Shown: one piece after another, positions 33,939 to 42,725 of the stretch
Layout: every line of letters starts with the position of its first letter
Position numbering within the stretch: position 1 is the stretch's first letter
The notes under the pieces: model-generated
The model's input: only the letters and a program-made list of their open reading frames with translations
Database searches by the model: none
Told to the model about the DNA's origin: nothing
Position numbers and translations under genes: made by a program
Assembly (NCBI GenBank): GCA_900769465.1
Contig: CAAGGT010000159.1
Coordinates: forward strand, 1-56,452
Source: Bacteroidaceae bacterium
Lineage (GTDB): Bacteria; Bacteroidota; Bacteroidia; Bacteroidales; Bacteroidaceae
Direction: 5' to 3'
DNA length: 56,452 nt

Positions 33939-34913
33939 GTGAAACTGACAAAAATAATACTACACTTACTCATTCTCTTCCCATTGGCGGCAATGTCCCA
34001 GGGCGGAGAAAGCGCCTTCAATTTCCTGAGGCTACCCTACTCGTCACACGTTGCGGCCCTGGGTGGAAGCAATATCTCCGCTATTGACGACGACCTGTCG
34101 CTGGCAATGCACAACCCCTCTTTGCTCATAAACGTATCGGACAAGACCATAGACCTCTCCTTCATGACCTATATGAGCGGGAGCAAGGTTGCCGGAGCAG
34201 CCTTCAACAAGACCTTCGGCGAGCGTTCAACCGGAGCCGTCGCGGCGCGTTACATAGACTACGGCAAGTTCGACGGATACACACAGGACAACATCTTCAC
34301 AGGCACATTCAGAGCCATGGACTTTGAACTCAGCCTCATGTACTGCTACCTGTTCAGCGAGCACTGGAGCGGAGGTGTATCGGGCAAGTTCATCTACTCG
34401 CAATATGAAAGCCTCAATTCGCTTGCAATAGGCGTAGACCTGGGTTTGAACTACTACAACCCAGACATCGATTTCTCGGCATCGCTGACATTCAAGAATC
34501 TTGGCGGCCAGGTGATGACCTTTGAGGAGAAGCACGAGCTCATGCCCATTGACATACAGCTAGGATTCACCAAACGTCTGGCCCACGCCCCCATCCTCCT
34601 GTCAGCAACCTTTGTCGACCTGTATAGATGGAAGGCAACCGATTTCTATAATGCCGACGGCCGCAAGGACAATTTCGGGCATCTGCTCCTCAAGCACATA
34701 GTATTGGGGGCCGATTTCCTCATAGGCAAGAACTTCTACGCATCCCTCGGTTACAACTACAGGGTGAGCCGCGAACTCTCTACAGGCAAGGGACTCACAG
34801 GCTTCAGTCTTGGAGCAGGCCTGCATATCAACAAGGTGAAATTCAGCGCTTCGTTCAGCCAGCTGCACATTTCATCATCATCACTCCTCTTTAACATAGC
34901 CTATTCGCTTTAA
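33939..34913 (+). CDS. porQ: PorQ, type IX secretion-associated outer membrane protein
   Basis: Predicted 324 residues using a GTG start at 33939, because the protein then opens with a clean signal peptide (KLTKIILHLLILFPLAAMSQ). The long open frame upstream covers promoter sequence and is not credible. The mature part has the PorV/PorQ-type barrel start FNFLRLPYSSHVAALGG and AIDDDLSLAMHNPSLL. PorQ is an outer-membrane component linked to the type IX secretion attachment complex in Porphyromonas; here it precedes cmk and ispH as in that genus (from memory). No other T9SS gene is in the window. Confidence 0.85.
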   Translation: MKLTKIILHLLILFPLAAMSQGGESAFNFLRLPYSSHVAALGGSNISAIDDDLSLAMHNPSLLINVSDKTIDLSFMTYMSGSKVAGAAFNKTFGERSTGAVAARYIDYGKFDGYTQDNIFTGTFRAMDFELSLMYCYLFSEHWSGGVSGKFIYSQYESLNSLAIGVDLGLNYYNPDIDFSASLTFKNLGGQVMTFEEKHELMPIDIQLGFTKRLAHAPILLSATFVDLYRWKATDFYNADGRKDNFGHLLLKHIVLGADFLIGKNFYASLGYNYRVSRELSTGKGLTGFSLGAGLHINKVKFSASFSQLHISSSSLLFNIAYSL

Positions 34914-34925
34914 TACAAAAATACA

Positions 34926-35612
34926 ATGAAAAAAATAATCATAGCAATCGACGGTTTTTCATCCTGTGGCAAAAGCACAATGGCCAAGGCCCTTGCACGC
35001 AACATCGGCTACCTCTATTTTGACAGCGGTGCCATGTACCGCGCAGTAGCGCTCTACTGCATGCAGAACGGACTCATAGACGGCAAGGAGATTGACACAG
35101 CGACACTGCGCGAGAGGATGAAGGAGATACACATAACCTTCGAGGCCGATCCAGTGACCAAGAATTCACTCACACACCTCAACGGCGTGAATGTGGAACA
35201 CGAAATCCGTTCACTCGAGGTCTCGCAAATTGTGAGCCAGGTAGCAGCACTCGACTTTGTACGCAATGCGATGATTGAACAACAGCGCGAGATGGGCAAG
35301 AAGAAAGGCATCGTTATGGACGGCCGCGACATAGGCACAACCGTGTTCCCCGAAGCCGAGCTGAAGGTCTTTGTCACCGCATCGGCCCAAGTGCGTGCGC
35401 AGCGCCGTTACGATGAGCTCACGGCACGCGGCGACAAGGCAGATTTCCAGGAAATCCTTGAGAACGTACTCCAGCGCGACCACATTGACCAGACGCGCGA
35501 AATAAGCCCCCTGAAACAGGCCGACGATGCCCTGTTGCTCGACAACAGCAACCTCACACGCGAGGAACAGATGGAGTGGCTCATAGAACAATACAACAAC
35601 ATTACAGAATAA
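34926..35612 (+). CDS. cmk: Cytidylate kinase
   Basis: Predicted 228 residues. Phosphorylates CMP and dCMP with ATP. P-loop GFSSCGKST (10-18), then LYFDSGAMYRA, the NMP-binding VMDGRDIGTTVFPEAE block and the lid arginines of the RRYDELTARG helix. The 12-bp gap after porQ and the one-base overlap with ispH (TAATG) place it in one operon. Confidence 0.95.
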   Translation: MKKIIIAIDGFSSCGKSTMAKALARNIGYLYFDSGAMYRAVALYCMQNGLIDGKEIDTATLRERMKEIHITFEADPVTKNSLTHLNGVNVEHEIRSLEVSQIVSQVAALDFVRNAMIEQQREMGKKKGIVMDGRDIGTTVFPEAELKVFVTASAQVRAQRRYDELTARGDKADFQEILENVLQRDHIDQTREISPLKQADDALLLDNSNLTREEQMEWLIEQYNNITE

Positions 35613-36481
35613 TGCTCAACATAGAGATTGACGAACATTCAGGATTCTGCTTTGGTGTAACCACAGCCATAAGGAAAGCCGAAGAGGAGTTGCAAAAGGG
35701 CGAAAAGCTCTATTGCCTGGGCGATATTGTACACAACCGCATAGAATGCGACAGGCTTGAGAGGATGGGACTCATAACCATCAACCACGACGAGTTCCGC
35801 AAGCTGCACAATGCAAAGGTACTCTTGAGAGCCCACGGCGAACCGCCCGCAACATACGAGACAGCCAAGCAGAACAACCTGGAAATCATTGATGCCACCT
35901 GCCCTGTAGTACTCAAACTGCAGCAACGCATCAAGAAGAAATGGCAGGAGACCAAAGGCACAGAGAGCCAGATTGTAATATACGGACAGGCAGGACACGC
36001 TGAGGTGCTTGGACTCGTGGGGCAGACACACGGTGCAGCCATCGTCATTGAAAAGAGTTCGCAGATAGACTGCATAGACAATAATAAGGACACATACATA
36101 TACTCGCAGACAACCAAATCACTCGAGGGCTATAAACAGGTGATGCACGAAATAAAGGAGTACATCAACAGCGACAGGCAGTGCGAATCCTTCAACACCG
36201 TATGCGGACAGGTAGCCAACCGCCTCGACGGCATAGGCAATTTTGCGAAATCGCACGAACTCATCTTCTTTGTCTGCGGCAAGAAAAGTTCAAACGGCCG
36301 CATACTCTTTGACGAATGCCGCAAGATGAACCCGAACTCCTATCAAATAGAAGGCCCCGAAGACCTTGACCTCTCCCTCACCCGCGGTGTGGAGTCAATT
36401 GGCATCTGCGGAGCCACATCAACCCCCAAGTGGCTGATGGAAAACTGCAGACAGGCAATAATCAACTATAATAACTTATAA
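35612..36481 (+). CDS. ispH: 4-hydroxy-3-methylbut-2-enyl diphosphate reductase
   Basis: Predicted 289 residues. Last step of the MEP isoprenoid route. The three [4Fe-4S] cysteines are visible at C13 (HSGFCFGV), C97 (DATCPVV) and C266 (GICGATSTP). The start is the ATG at 35612, whose A is the last base of the cmk stop; the open frame to 35576 lies inside cmk. It supplies substrate for the prenyl synthase at 31890. Confidence 0.95.
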   Translation: MLNIEIDEHSGFCFGVTTAIRKAEEELQKGEKLYCLGDIVHNRIECDRLERMGLITINHDEFRKLHNAKVLLRAHGEPPATYETAKQNNLEIIDATCPVVLKLQQRIKKKWQETKGTESQIVIYGQAGHAEVLGLVGQTHGAAIVIEKSSQIDCIDNNKDTYIYSQTTKSLEGYKQVMHEIKEYINSDRQCESFNTVCGQVANRLDGIGNFAKSHELIFFVCGKKSSNGRILFDECRKMNPNSYQIEGPEDLDLSLTRGVESIGICGATSTPKWLMENCRQAIINYNNL

Positions 36482-36482
36482 T

Positions 36483-37469
36483 ATGAAAAACAAGATTCAA
36501 TGCGTTGGTATTTTGACATCGGGAGGTGACGCACCCGGTATGAATGCAGCCATCCGCGCCGTCACACGCGCCTGCATATTCCACGGCATAACAGTGAAAG
36601 CCATCTACCGCGGCTACAAAGGACTAATGACCGGCGAAATCAAGGAGTTCAAGACCGAGGATGTGAGTAACATCATCCAGCGTGGCGGTACAATCCTCAA
36701 GACAAGCCGCTGCGACGAATTCAAGACCGAGGAGGGCCGTGCAAAGGCATATGAGACACTACAGCGCGAGGGCATCAACGCGCTTGTGGTAATAGGCGGC
36801 GACGGTTCCATCACCGGTGCCTACAACCTTGCGCGTGAGTTTGACATCCCATGTATCGCATTGCCCGGAACCATTGACAACGACCTTTACGGCACCGACA
36901 CCACCATCGGCTACGATACAGCATTGAATACCATTATGGAGTGCGTCGACAAAATCCGCGACACAGCATCGTCACACGAGCGCCTGTTCATTGTAGAGGT
37001 CATGGGACGCGATGCAGGTTTCCTTGCCCTCAACGGCACCATAGCTACAGGAGCCGAGGCCTGCGTACTCCCCGAGATTGACCCCGAGTTCGAGCGCATC
37101 AACCAGTTCATCGCCAATGGTCTGCGCCGCACAAAGAGCAGCAGCATCGTACTCTTCGCCGAAGGCCGCGAAAAGGACTACAACATCATGGAAGTTGCCG
37201 ACGGTATGCGCACCCGTTTCCCCGAACTTGACGTGCGCGTATCAATCCTCGGCTATCTGCAACGCGGCGGCAGCCCAACAGCCAACGACCGCATCCTTGC
37301 AAGCCGTCTGGGTGTAGCTGCAATTGACGCATTGCTCGAGGGACAGCGCAACGTAATGATCGGACTCAAGAACAACGAAATCGTGTACATCCCGTTCACC
37401 AAGGCCATCAAAGACGACAAACCCATTGACAAGGATACAGTACGCGCCCAGGAGATTCTTGCTTCATAA
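36483..37469 (+). CDS. pfkA: 6-phosphofructokinase (ATP type)
   Basis: Predicted 328 residues, the standard bacterial PfkA length. Motifs: LTSGGDAPGMNAAIR (ATP site), VIGGDGSITGA, the catalytic PGTIDNDL and VEVMGRDAGFLAL, and LGYLQRGGSPTANDR. GGDGS (with Gly after Asp) favours ATP rather than PPi, unlike the protein at 10322 (GGDDS). Only 1 bp separates it from ispH. It ends before a strong terminator. Confidence 0.95.
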   Translation: MKNKIQCVGILTSGGDAPGMNAAIRAVTRACIFHGITVKAIYRGYKGLMTGEIKEFKTEDVSNIIQRGGTILKTSRCDEFKTEEGRAKAYETLQREGINALVVIGGDGSITGAYNLAREFDIPCIALPGTIDNDLYGTDTTIGYDTALNTIMECVDKIRDTASSHERLFIVEVMGRDAGFLALNGTIATGAEACVLPEIDPEFERINQFIANGLRRTKSSSIVLFAEGREKDYNIMEVADGMRTRFPELDVRVSILGYLQRGGSPTANDRILASRLGVAAIDALLEGQRNVMIGLKNNEIVYIPFTKAIKDDKPIDKDTVRAQEILAS

Positions 37470-37491
37470 CAGCAGACACACACTAAAAACT

Positions 37492-37528
37492 AAAAATGTG
37501 TAAAGAGCCCGGCTCTTTACACATTTTT
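37492..37528 (+). terminator. Terminator of porQ-cmk-ispH-pfkA
   Basis: Perfect 18-bp arms (37492-37509 and 37511-37528) around one base, with core TGTGTAAAGAGCC, ending in T6 on plus. Confidence 0.9.
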
Positions 37529-37579
37529 TATTATTAAGGGCATATTTTATAACTTATTAAGAATTAGTACATTCACTTG

Positions 37580-37610
37580 TTTGTTTTTTTAAATAATTTT
37601 AATACATTTG
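37580..37610 (+). promoter_or_regulatory. Promoter of the lipoprotein pair
   Basis: TTTG at 37580-37583, 19 bp, TACATTTG at 37603-37610: full consensus match. Predicted start near 37617, about 50 nt before the ATG at 37669. Confidence 0.8.
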
Positions 37611-37668
37611 CAAAAAGACATCTGTTTCTGTTACGATTTAACAAACAAACTAAAATTATAACACTATT

Positions 37669-39630
37669 ATGAAATTTCTAAAATTATTCAGCGTCGGATT
37701 TCTCGTAATCCTGCTTGGTTTTACATTCTCGACTTGCAGTGAAGATGATTTCTCAGGACTGGCAACTTCCATTAACGGCAGCAAAGGAGAAGATACTAAA
37801 ATCTACATCTTCACTCAGGAAGAAACAAATTACATCGCCGAAGAGATTGATTCAACGGATGCCATTGTCTTAAGCGGCAACACACCGGATGAGATTATCC
37901 CCAAAGTAGGAGATATTATACAAATGCCTATTTCCGAAAAAAGTCCTTACGGATTCTTAGGCAAAGTAAAGTCTATACAAGTAGATGAGAACATTGTTGT
38001 CATCACAGAGGAGGTTGCTCTGGACGAAGCGTATCCCAACCTTTCAATTGACACTGTCATAAACGTACTTGACGACATTATTGGTGTTTATGATGAAGAC
38101 GGCAACCAGGTTGAATACTTTATTGAATACGACTCTACAGAAACTACACGTGCTGCAGGAGAGTTCGATTGGGAAGACAAAAGATTGAATGTACCCATTC
38201 CTACAAATTTCCTTGGAGAAGGATTCTCTGCAACCGGCAGCATCAAGATCTCTTTTAAAGGCAGTAAGTTCGACCTGGACAACAAGGACGAATTCAGATA
38301 TATGAATCTGGAGTTGTGTCCTTCAGTAACACTGAGTGCATCACTGAGTACAGATATAAAAAGCCAAGAAAGAGTATTCACGACAAAACCTTTGACCATT
38401 AAGGCACGTGTCCTTGTCGGCGCTGTTGTAATCCCCATCACAATACCAATATGTCTAAAGGCAGGTGTGAAGGGCGAATTCACAAGCACGCTAGAAGTAA
38501 ACTATACAAAATCCTGCAATGCATATTTAAGATACAAGAATGATGAGTGGAGCTATGATTGTATTGCCACAAACAATAGCGAAGCAAATCCTTGGATTGT
38601 AAGCAGTTTTGATGTAAATGGTTCCTTGTATGCCGGTATCGACGTTAAATTCATAGCCGGTCTATACAGCTCAAGCGTAGGAGTCGGCTTCGAGTTGTTC
38701 CCGAATGCATCATTGTCTGCAAATGCTTCCCTATCTTCTATAAACCCATTTAATTTGAACCCCGAGGTTGCTATCAAAGTTGGATTAGAGTCACGCGTTT
38801 TCTGTATGGGGAAAATATTCAGCAAGAAAATCAAGCTCTTCAACATAGCGCTTCCCGAGGCTGTATTCTTCAAGCGTTCCGTGTCCATGTTCCCCCAGAT
38901 AAGCAATTTTGATGTAAACGGAGCATCAAGGTCGGCCGAAATCAGTTACCAGAGCGACTCCTATTACTTCTTGCAAGCACTTGGAGTCAAAACAGGCGCC
39001 ATTGTATATAAAGAAGACAAACAGACCGAGTTCAAGAGATTATTCCCTGAGCACAACTATATTGACAACCAAGGCAATAGATACTACAGCACAAACATTG
39101 CAGGCCTGAGCTCAGGAACAACCTATTACGCTGCACCTATCATCACATGGCTTAACTACATGTGGAATGGAGAGCTGATAGATTTCTCAACCGAAGCAAA
39201 TTACTCTTTGGCTTTCAGATGCATAAACCAGAGTTATGATGTCATACACTTCGATTTTTCGTTGAATGATGTAAAAGAGAATTCTTTAGATTACACAGTT
39301 GAAGCAACAGACTACTCGGGCGAGCCAATGAGAGCTCATATAACAGCACAATACAATGCTTCGACAAAGACATTGGACGGTACTTTTGAATTCTATTTCT
39401 ACAACGATCCTGACCAGCAGAGAAAAGACGGTTTTTCTGTCTCACTCGCCAACGATGACAGCGGCTATATTGACTGCAGAAAAGTTATAGACAACAACGG
39501 TTGCTTTGCTGCATTGAGAATATACAAATCATCAAACAAACAGGCTGCAAAGAAATCCTATGATTATATTTTGGATGAGGATGCTTGCAACAGTGGTTTA
39601 TATAATGAATATTATCAAAAGGAAAAATGA
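37669..39630 (+). CDS. Large surface lipoprotein of unknown function
   Basis: Predicted 653 residues. Signal peptide and lipobox FTFSTC (Cys23), followed by SEDD, an acidic stretch that acts as a surface-export signal in Bacteroidota lipoproteins. An N-terminal region (about 40-130) has VGDIIQMPISEKSPYGFLGKV, a pattern I associate with uncharacterised Bacteroidales surface proteins. A central beta-rich part (about 170-400) is unrecognised, and about 410-520 resembles a fibronectin III fold with the YSTNIAGLSSGTTYYAAP turn. No catalytic motif is seen. It is a little more AT-rich than its housekeeping neighbours. The stop overlaps the next start (ATGA), tying it to the BACON/FGE lipoprotein. 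Confidence 0.8.
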   Translation: MKFLKLFSVGFLVILLGFTFSTCSEDDFSGLATSINGSKGEDTKIYIFTQEETNYIAEEIDSTDAIVLSGNTPDEIIPKVGDIIQMPISEKSPYGFLGKVKSIQVDENIVVITEEVALDEAYPNLSIDTVINVLDDIIGVYDEDGNQVEYFIEYDSTETTRAAGEFDWEDKRLNVPIPTNFLGEGFSATGSIKISFKGSKFDLDNKDEFRYMNLELCPSVTLSASLSTDIKSQERVFTTKPLTIKARVLVGAVVIPITIPICLKAGVKGEFTSTLEVNYTKSCNAYLRYKNDEWSYDCIATNNSEANPWIVSSFDVNGSLYAGIDVKFIAGLYSSSVGVGFELFPNASLSANASLSSINPFNLNPEVAIKVGLESRVFCMGKIFSKKIKLFNIALPEAVFFKRSVSMFPQISNFDVNGASRSAEISYQSDSYYFLQALGVKTGAIVYKEDKQTEFKRLFPEHNYIDNQGNRYYSTNIAGLSSGTTYYAAPIITWLNYMWNGELIDFSTEANYSLAFRCINQSYDVIHFDFSLNDVKENSLDYTVEATDYSGEPMRAHITAQYNASTKTLDGTFEFYFYNDPDQQRKDGFSVSLANDDSGYIDCRKVIDNNGCFAALRIYKSSNKQAAKKSYDYILDEDACNSGLYNEYYQKEK

Positions 39631-40877
39631 AAAAGATTGTTTATTTAATAGCAGTTCTTGCAACATTTGCAAGCTGTACCAATGAAGAGAACATTTCTGT
39701 TTCGCAAACAGAACTACATTTCTCTCCGCAGAAGAGCGAGCAGGTGGTAAGCATCACGTCTGATTTATATTGGGACTACGAATACAATGCCAATTGGTTA
39801 CTTGTGCGCCAGAACCAAAACAAAATACGTGTGATAGTTGATGAGAATCCCACAACAGAAGAACGCACCGACATCATCACAATCACATCCGGCAATTCGG
39901 ACGGTTGCGAAATCAAGGTTGTACAGGCTGGAATCAAAATATCCGTAGCTGACAGGAATATTGAAGCAAGCAGCAAGGAAGAAGTCATATCCGTGAACAT
40001 CAACAGCAATGTAAACTGGAGTATAGACTGTGATTCAGAATGGTGTACTGCCAAGATAAACAACAATATGCTTGAACTATCCATTTCAAGAAATTACAGT
40101 TTAACAGAACGCATCTGCAACATTCTATTGAGTTCAGGAAATGCTTCACAGACCATCACACTCACTCAATACGGATGCGAATGGTTTGAAAGTTTTGAAA
40201 TGATAGATGTGGATTCAGGCACCTTCTTTATGGGAGCCCAGAAAACAATGTCCAACGGGCAGAACTACGATGAATCAGCCTATGAAATCGAATCACCTGT
40301 ACACAAAGTTACCCTCAGCGCCTATTCAATAGGCAAGTACGAAGTGACGCAAGCACAATGGATGGCCGCCATGGGAAGCAACCCATCAACAAAACAAGGT
40401 GACGATTTCCCCGTAGAGAATGTCACTTGGGAGGATGTTCAGGATTTCATCAATGTGCTTAACGAAGCATCCGGGCTAAACTACAGATTACCAACCGAGG
40501 CCGAGTGGGAGTTCGCGGCAAAGGGTGGCAATCACTCTGAAGGCTATAGATACAGCGGTAACAATGTCATTGGCGCTTGCGCCTGGTACTATTCTAACAG
40601 CAATAACACAACACACGAAGTAGGCAGTAAGAATTGTAACGAACTTGGAATCTTCGATATGACAGGCAATGTACGCGAATGGTGCAATGACTGGTTTGAA
40701 TATTACAATCCCAACGATGTCGAAAACCCACAAGGCAAAACATACGGAGATTCAAAAGTAAACCGTGGTGGAAGCTGGACAACACAGAACGTGAATTGCC
40801 GCAATACCTATCGCCACACAAATTTACCGCACGAATCGGCACATGATTTAGGTTTTAGACTAGTATTAGAAAAATAA
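39627..40877 (+). CDS. BACON / FGE-sulfatase-domain surface lipoprotein
   Basis: Predicted 416 residues. Lipobox ATFASC (Cys17) followed by TNEE. Two BACON-like beta domains (about 22-105 and 106-190, with SVNINSNVNWSIDCDSEWC) precede an FGE-sulfatase (SUMF1-like) domain (about 195-415) with the signatures FFMGA, GKYEVTQAQWMAAMG, YRLPTEAEWEFAAKGG, GNVREWCNDWF and NRGGSW. The cysteine pair that true formylglycine-generating enzymes carry soon after GGSW is not apparent (TTQN there), so a binding or scaffold role seems more likely than catalysis. Start overlaps the upstream stop. Confidence 0.85.
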   Translation: MKKIVYLIAVLATFASCTNEENISVSQTELHFSPQKSEQVVSITSDLYWDYEYNANWLLVRQNQNKIRVIVDENPTTEERTDIITITSGNSDGCEIKVVQAGIKISVADRNIEASSKEEVISVNINSNVNWSIDCDSEWCTAKINNNMLELSISRNYSLTERICNILLSSGNASQTITLTQYGCEWFESFEMIDVDSGTFFMGAQKTMSNGQNYDESAYEIESPVHKVTLSAYSIGKYEVTQAQWMAAMGSNPSTKQGDDFPVENVTWEDVQDFINVLNEASGLNYRLPTEAEWEFAAKGGNHSEGYRYSGNNVIGACAWYYSNSNNTTHEVGSKNCNELGIFDMTGNVREWCNDWFEYYNPNDVENPQGKTYGDSKVNRGGSWTTQNVNCRNTYRHTNLPHESAHDLGFRLVLEK

Positions 40878-40910
40878 CAATGATAATATAGAATCTAAAA
40901 GATAGGACAA

Positions 40911-40944
40911 CCAATAGCGCCCACCGTATGGTGGGCGCTATTGG
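40911..40944. terminator. Hairpin between convergent genes
   Basis: Perfect 15-bp arms CCAATAGCGCCCACC (40911-40925) and its complement (40930-40944), loop GTAT. No clear U-run follows on either strand, so it may be a weak or Rho-assisted bidirectional terminator. Confidence 0.65.
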
Positions 40945-40962
40945 TAAAAAACAGGGTAATCC

Positions 40963-41502
40963 TCATTTGTATACAACCACATCCATTGCCACGTCGTGTG
41001 GCTCGGCAGGAATCTCCGCGACCACCTGTTCGCTGTAACAAACACCTATCTTGAGTGCTGCAAAACCTTCTTGAGCGAGATACTTGTCATAAAATCCCTT
41101 CCCGCGCCCCATGCGCACACCCTTTGCGGTAAAAGCAACCCCGGGGATAACCATAGCTTCAATCTCACAGGGTGCCACAGGCAGTCCCTGCTGCGGTTCG
41201 TTGATGCCGAAAGCCCCTTTTGCCATTGAATACCCGTCATAGCCATAGAAATTCATCACATCACCCTCGACACGGGGCAATGCCACAGGCATATGCTTTG
41301 CAAGCCGCTCAACCAAAGGCCATATCTGCGGTTCATCGGCCAGCGGTGCAAACAGGGCAACCACCCTTGCGCCGCTCACTGCAATATGCTTCGCCACCTC
41401 CTCACAAATGGCCGCAGAACGCTCCTGCACATCGGCCGGACCAAGTAAAGCAAGCCTGGCACGCACGTCACGCCTCAACGCCCTCTTATCCTTTGCTTCC
41501 AT
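40963..41502 (-). CDS. 5-formyltetrahydrofolate cyclo-ligase
   Basis: Predicted 179 residues from the ATG at 41502 (MEAKDKRALRRDVRARL). ATP-dependent conversion of 5-formyl-THF to 5,10-methenyl-THF. The phosphate-binding GVRMGRGKGFYDKYL motif and FTAKGVRMG region are diagnostic, as is the early KxxLRxxxRxxL pattern. The start overlaps the meaB 3' end by 17 bp, so translation is coupled. Confidence 0.93.
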   Translation of the reverse strand: MEAKDKRALRRDVRARLALLGPADVQERSAAICEEVAKHIAVSGARVVALFAPLADEPQIWPLVERLAKHMPVALPRVEGDVMNFYGYDGYSMAKGAFGINEPQQGLPVAPCEIEAMVIPGVAFTAKGVRMGRGKGFYDKYLAQEGFAALKIGVCYSEQVVAEIPAEPHDVAMDVVVYK

Positions 41503-42598
41503 GTTCCACAGCATCAAAGAAACCAATCACCCTGTTGGCTGCGGCAAAAGAGGTAATCTCGCCCTGCAACAACAACTGTTCATAGCGCGCAAGCAGTTCT
41601 CCCATGCCCTCGGCATTATAGAAACGCGACTTCAACTGCTCGTCTATAGCCTCATACATCCAATATCTCTGTTGGCTGCGACGGCGTTCATCGAAACAGC
41701 CGTTCGCCTTCACCTTGTCAATATAGTTTCCAATCATCCCCCACACCTTGTCAATCCCCAGGTCATAGAATCCCGAGTATGTCAGCACCTCGGGGCGCAT
41801 ACCGCTTGCCGGCATAGGAAACAGCTGCAGGGCATTTCTGTAATGCACCGCTGCACGACGTGCCTCCTCGGCATTCTCGCCATCGGCCTTGTTTATCACA
41901 ATGCCGTCGGCCATCTCCATTATGCCTCGCTTGATGCCCTGCAGTTCATCACCTGCACCGGCAATCTGTATGAGCAGGAAGAAATCGACCATAGAGTATA
42001 CGGCCGTCTCGCTCTGCCCCACGCCCACCGTTTCAACAAATATATTGTCATAGCCGGCAGCCTCGCACAGTATTATCGTCTCGCGTGTCTTTCGCGCCAC
42101 TCCACCCAGCGAACCCGCCGATGCACTCGGACGTATGAATGCACGCGGATGTGCCGACAAACGTTCCATTCGCGTCTTGTCGCCCAGGATGCTTCCCTTG
42201 CTGCGTTCACTGCTGGGGTCAACAGCAAGCACCGCAAGCTTTCCGGGCGTGTTTGAAAGCAGATGCATACCAAACGCATCTATCGAGGTACTTTTTCCAG
42301 CCCCCGGGACACCCGTAATACCTACCCTCAACGATTTTCCCGAATGTGGCAGGCACCTCTCCACCACCTCCTGCGCCATAGCCTGATGCTCGGGCAGCAT
42401 ACTCTCCAGCAGTGTTACAGCGCGGCTCAGCACCGTCACGTCGCCACGCAGCACACCCTCTACATAGTCATTCACCGACAGTTGCGCCGCCTTTTTGCGC
42501 CGCATTGTCGCAAGATAGGGATTCACCGGGCCAAGAGTCTCCACTCCATCGTTCACCTTGAGCCCCTTGTATGCTTCACTGTTTTCGGGATGTTCCAT
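41486..42598 (-). CDS. meaB: MeaB/ArgK-type GTPase, methylmalonyl-CoA mutase chaperone
   Basis: Predicted 370 residues from the ATG at 42598 (MEHPENSEAYKG), which sits just behind a good promoter; the open frame to 42718 crosses that promoter and a terminator. Walker A GVPGAGKST (96-104), VDPSSERSKGSILGDKTRM and NKADGENA are typical G3E-family MeaB motifs. It loads and repairs adenosylcobalamin in methylmalonyl-CoA mutase. The mutase genes are not in the window. Confidence 0.93.
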   Translation of the reverse strand: MEHPENSEAYKGLKVNDGVETLGPVNPYLATMRRKKAAQLSVNDYVEGVLRGDVTVLSRAVTLLESMLPEHQAMAQEVVERCLPHSGKSLRVGITGVPGAGKSTSIDAFGMHLLSNTPGKLAVLAVDPSSERSKGSILGDKTRMERLSAHPRAFIRPSASAGSLGGVARKTRETIILCEAAGYDNIFVETVGVGQSETAVYSMVDFFLLIQIAGAGDELQGIKRGIMEMADGIVINKADGENAEEARRAAVHYRNALQLFPMPASGMRPEVLTYSGFYDLGIDKVWGMIGNYIDKVKANGCFDERRRSQQRYWMYEAIDEQLKSRFYNAEGMGELLARYEQLLLQGEITSFAAANRVIGFFDAVEHGSKG

Positions 42599-42620
42599 AA
42601 ACAAAAGGATTCTTTCTTTG

Positions 42621-42650
42621 CGAAGATAGTAAAAAGCATTGTAAAAACAA
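42621..42650 (-). promoter_or_regulatory. Promoter of meaB
   Basis: On minus: TTG (42650-42648), 19 bp, TATCTTCG (42628-42621). Same -7 variant as at 14820 and 33881. Predicted start near 42614, 16 nt before the ATG. Confidence 0.7.
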
Positions 42651-42668
42651 CGGCAGGCATACAATAAA

Positions 42669-42700
42669 AAAGTTCCCGGAGCATAACGCCCGGGAACTTT
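42669..42700 (-). terminator. Terminator of pepD
   Basis: Perfect 11-bp arms AAAGTTCCCGG (42669-42679) and complement (42690-42700), loop 10 nt, ending in UUUUUAUU on minus. It lies 26 bp after the pepD stop. Confidence 0.85.
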
Positions 42701-42725
42701 CGTTTCATTTATCCGCAATCACTTT

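Noticed and set aside
37470..37668. Possible transposon border between pfkA and the lipoprotein pair
   Set aside because: No terminal inverted repeats, target duplication or transposase; terminator plus promoter explain the region.
41408..42256. 282-codon plus-strand frame antisense to meaB
   Set aside because: Rich in His, Cys, Arg and Leu with no domain, as expected for the complement of a coding strand.
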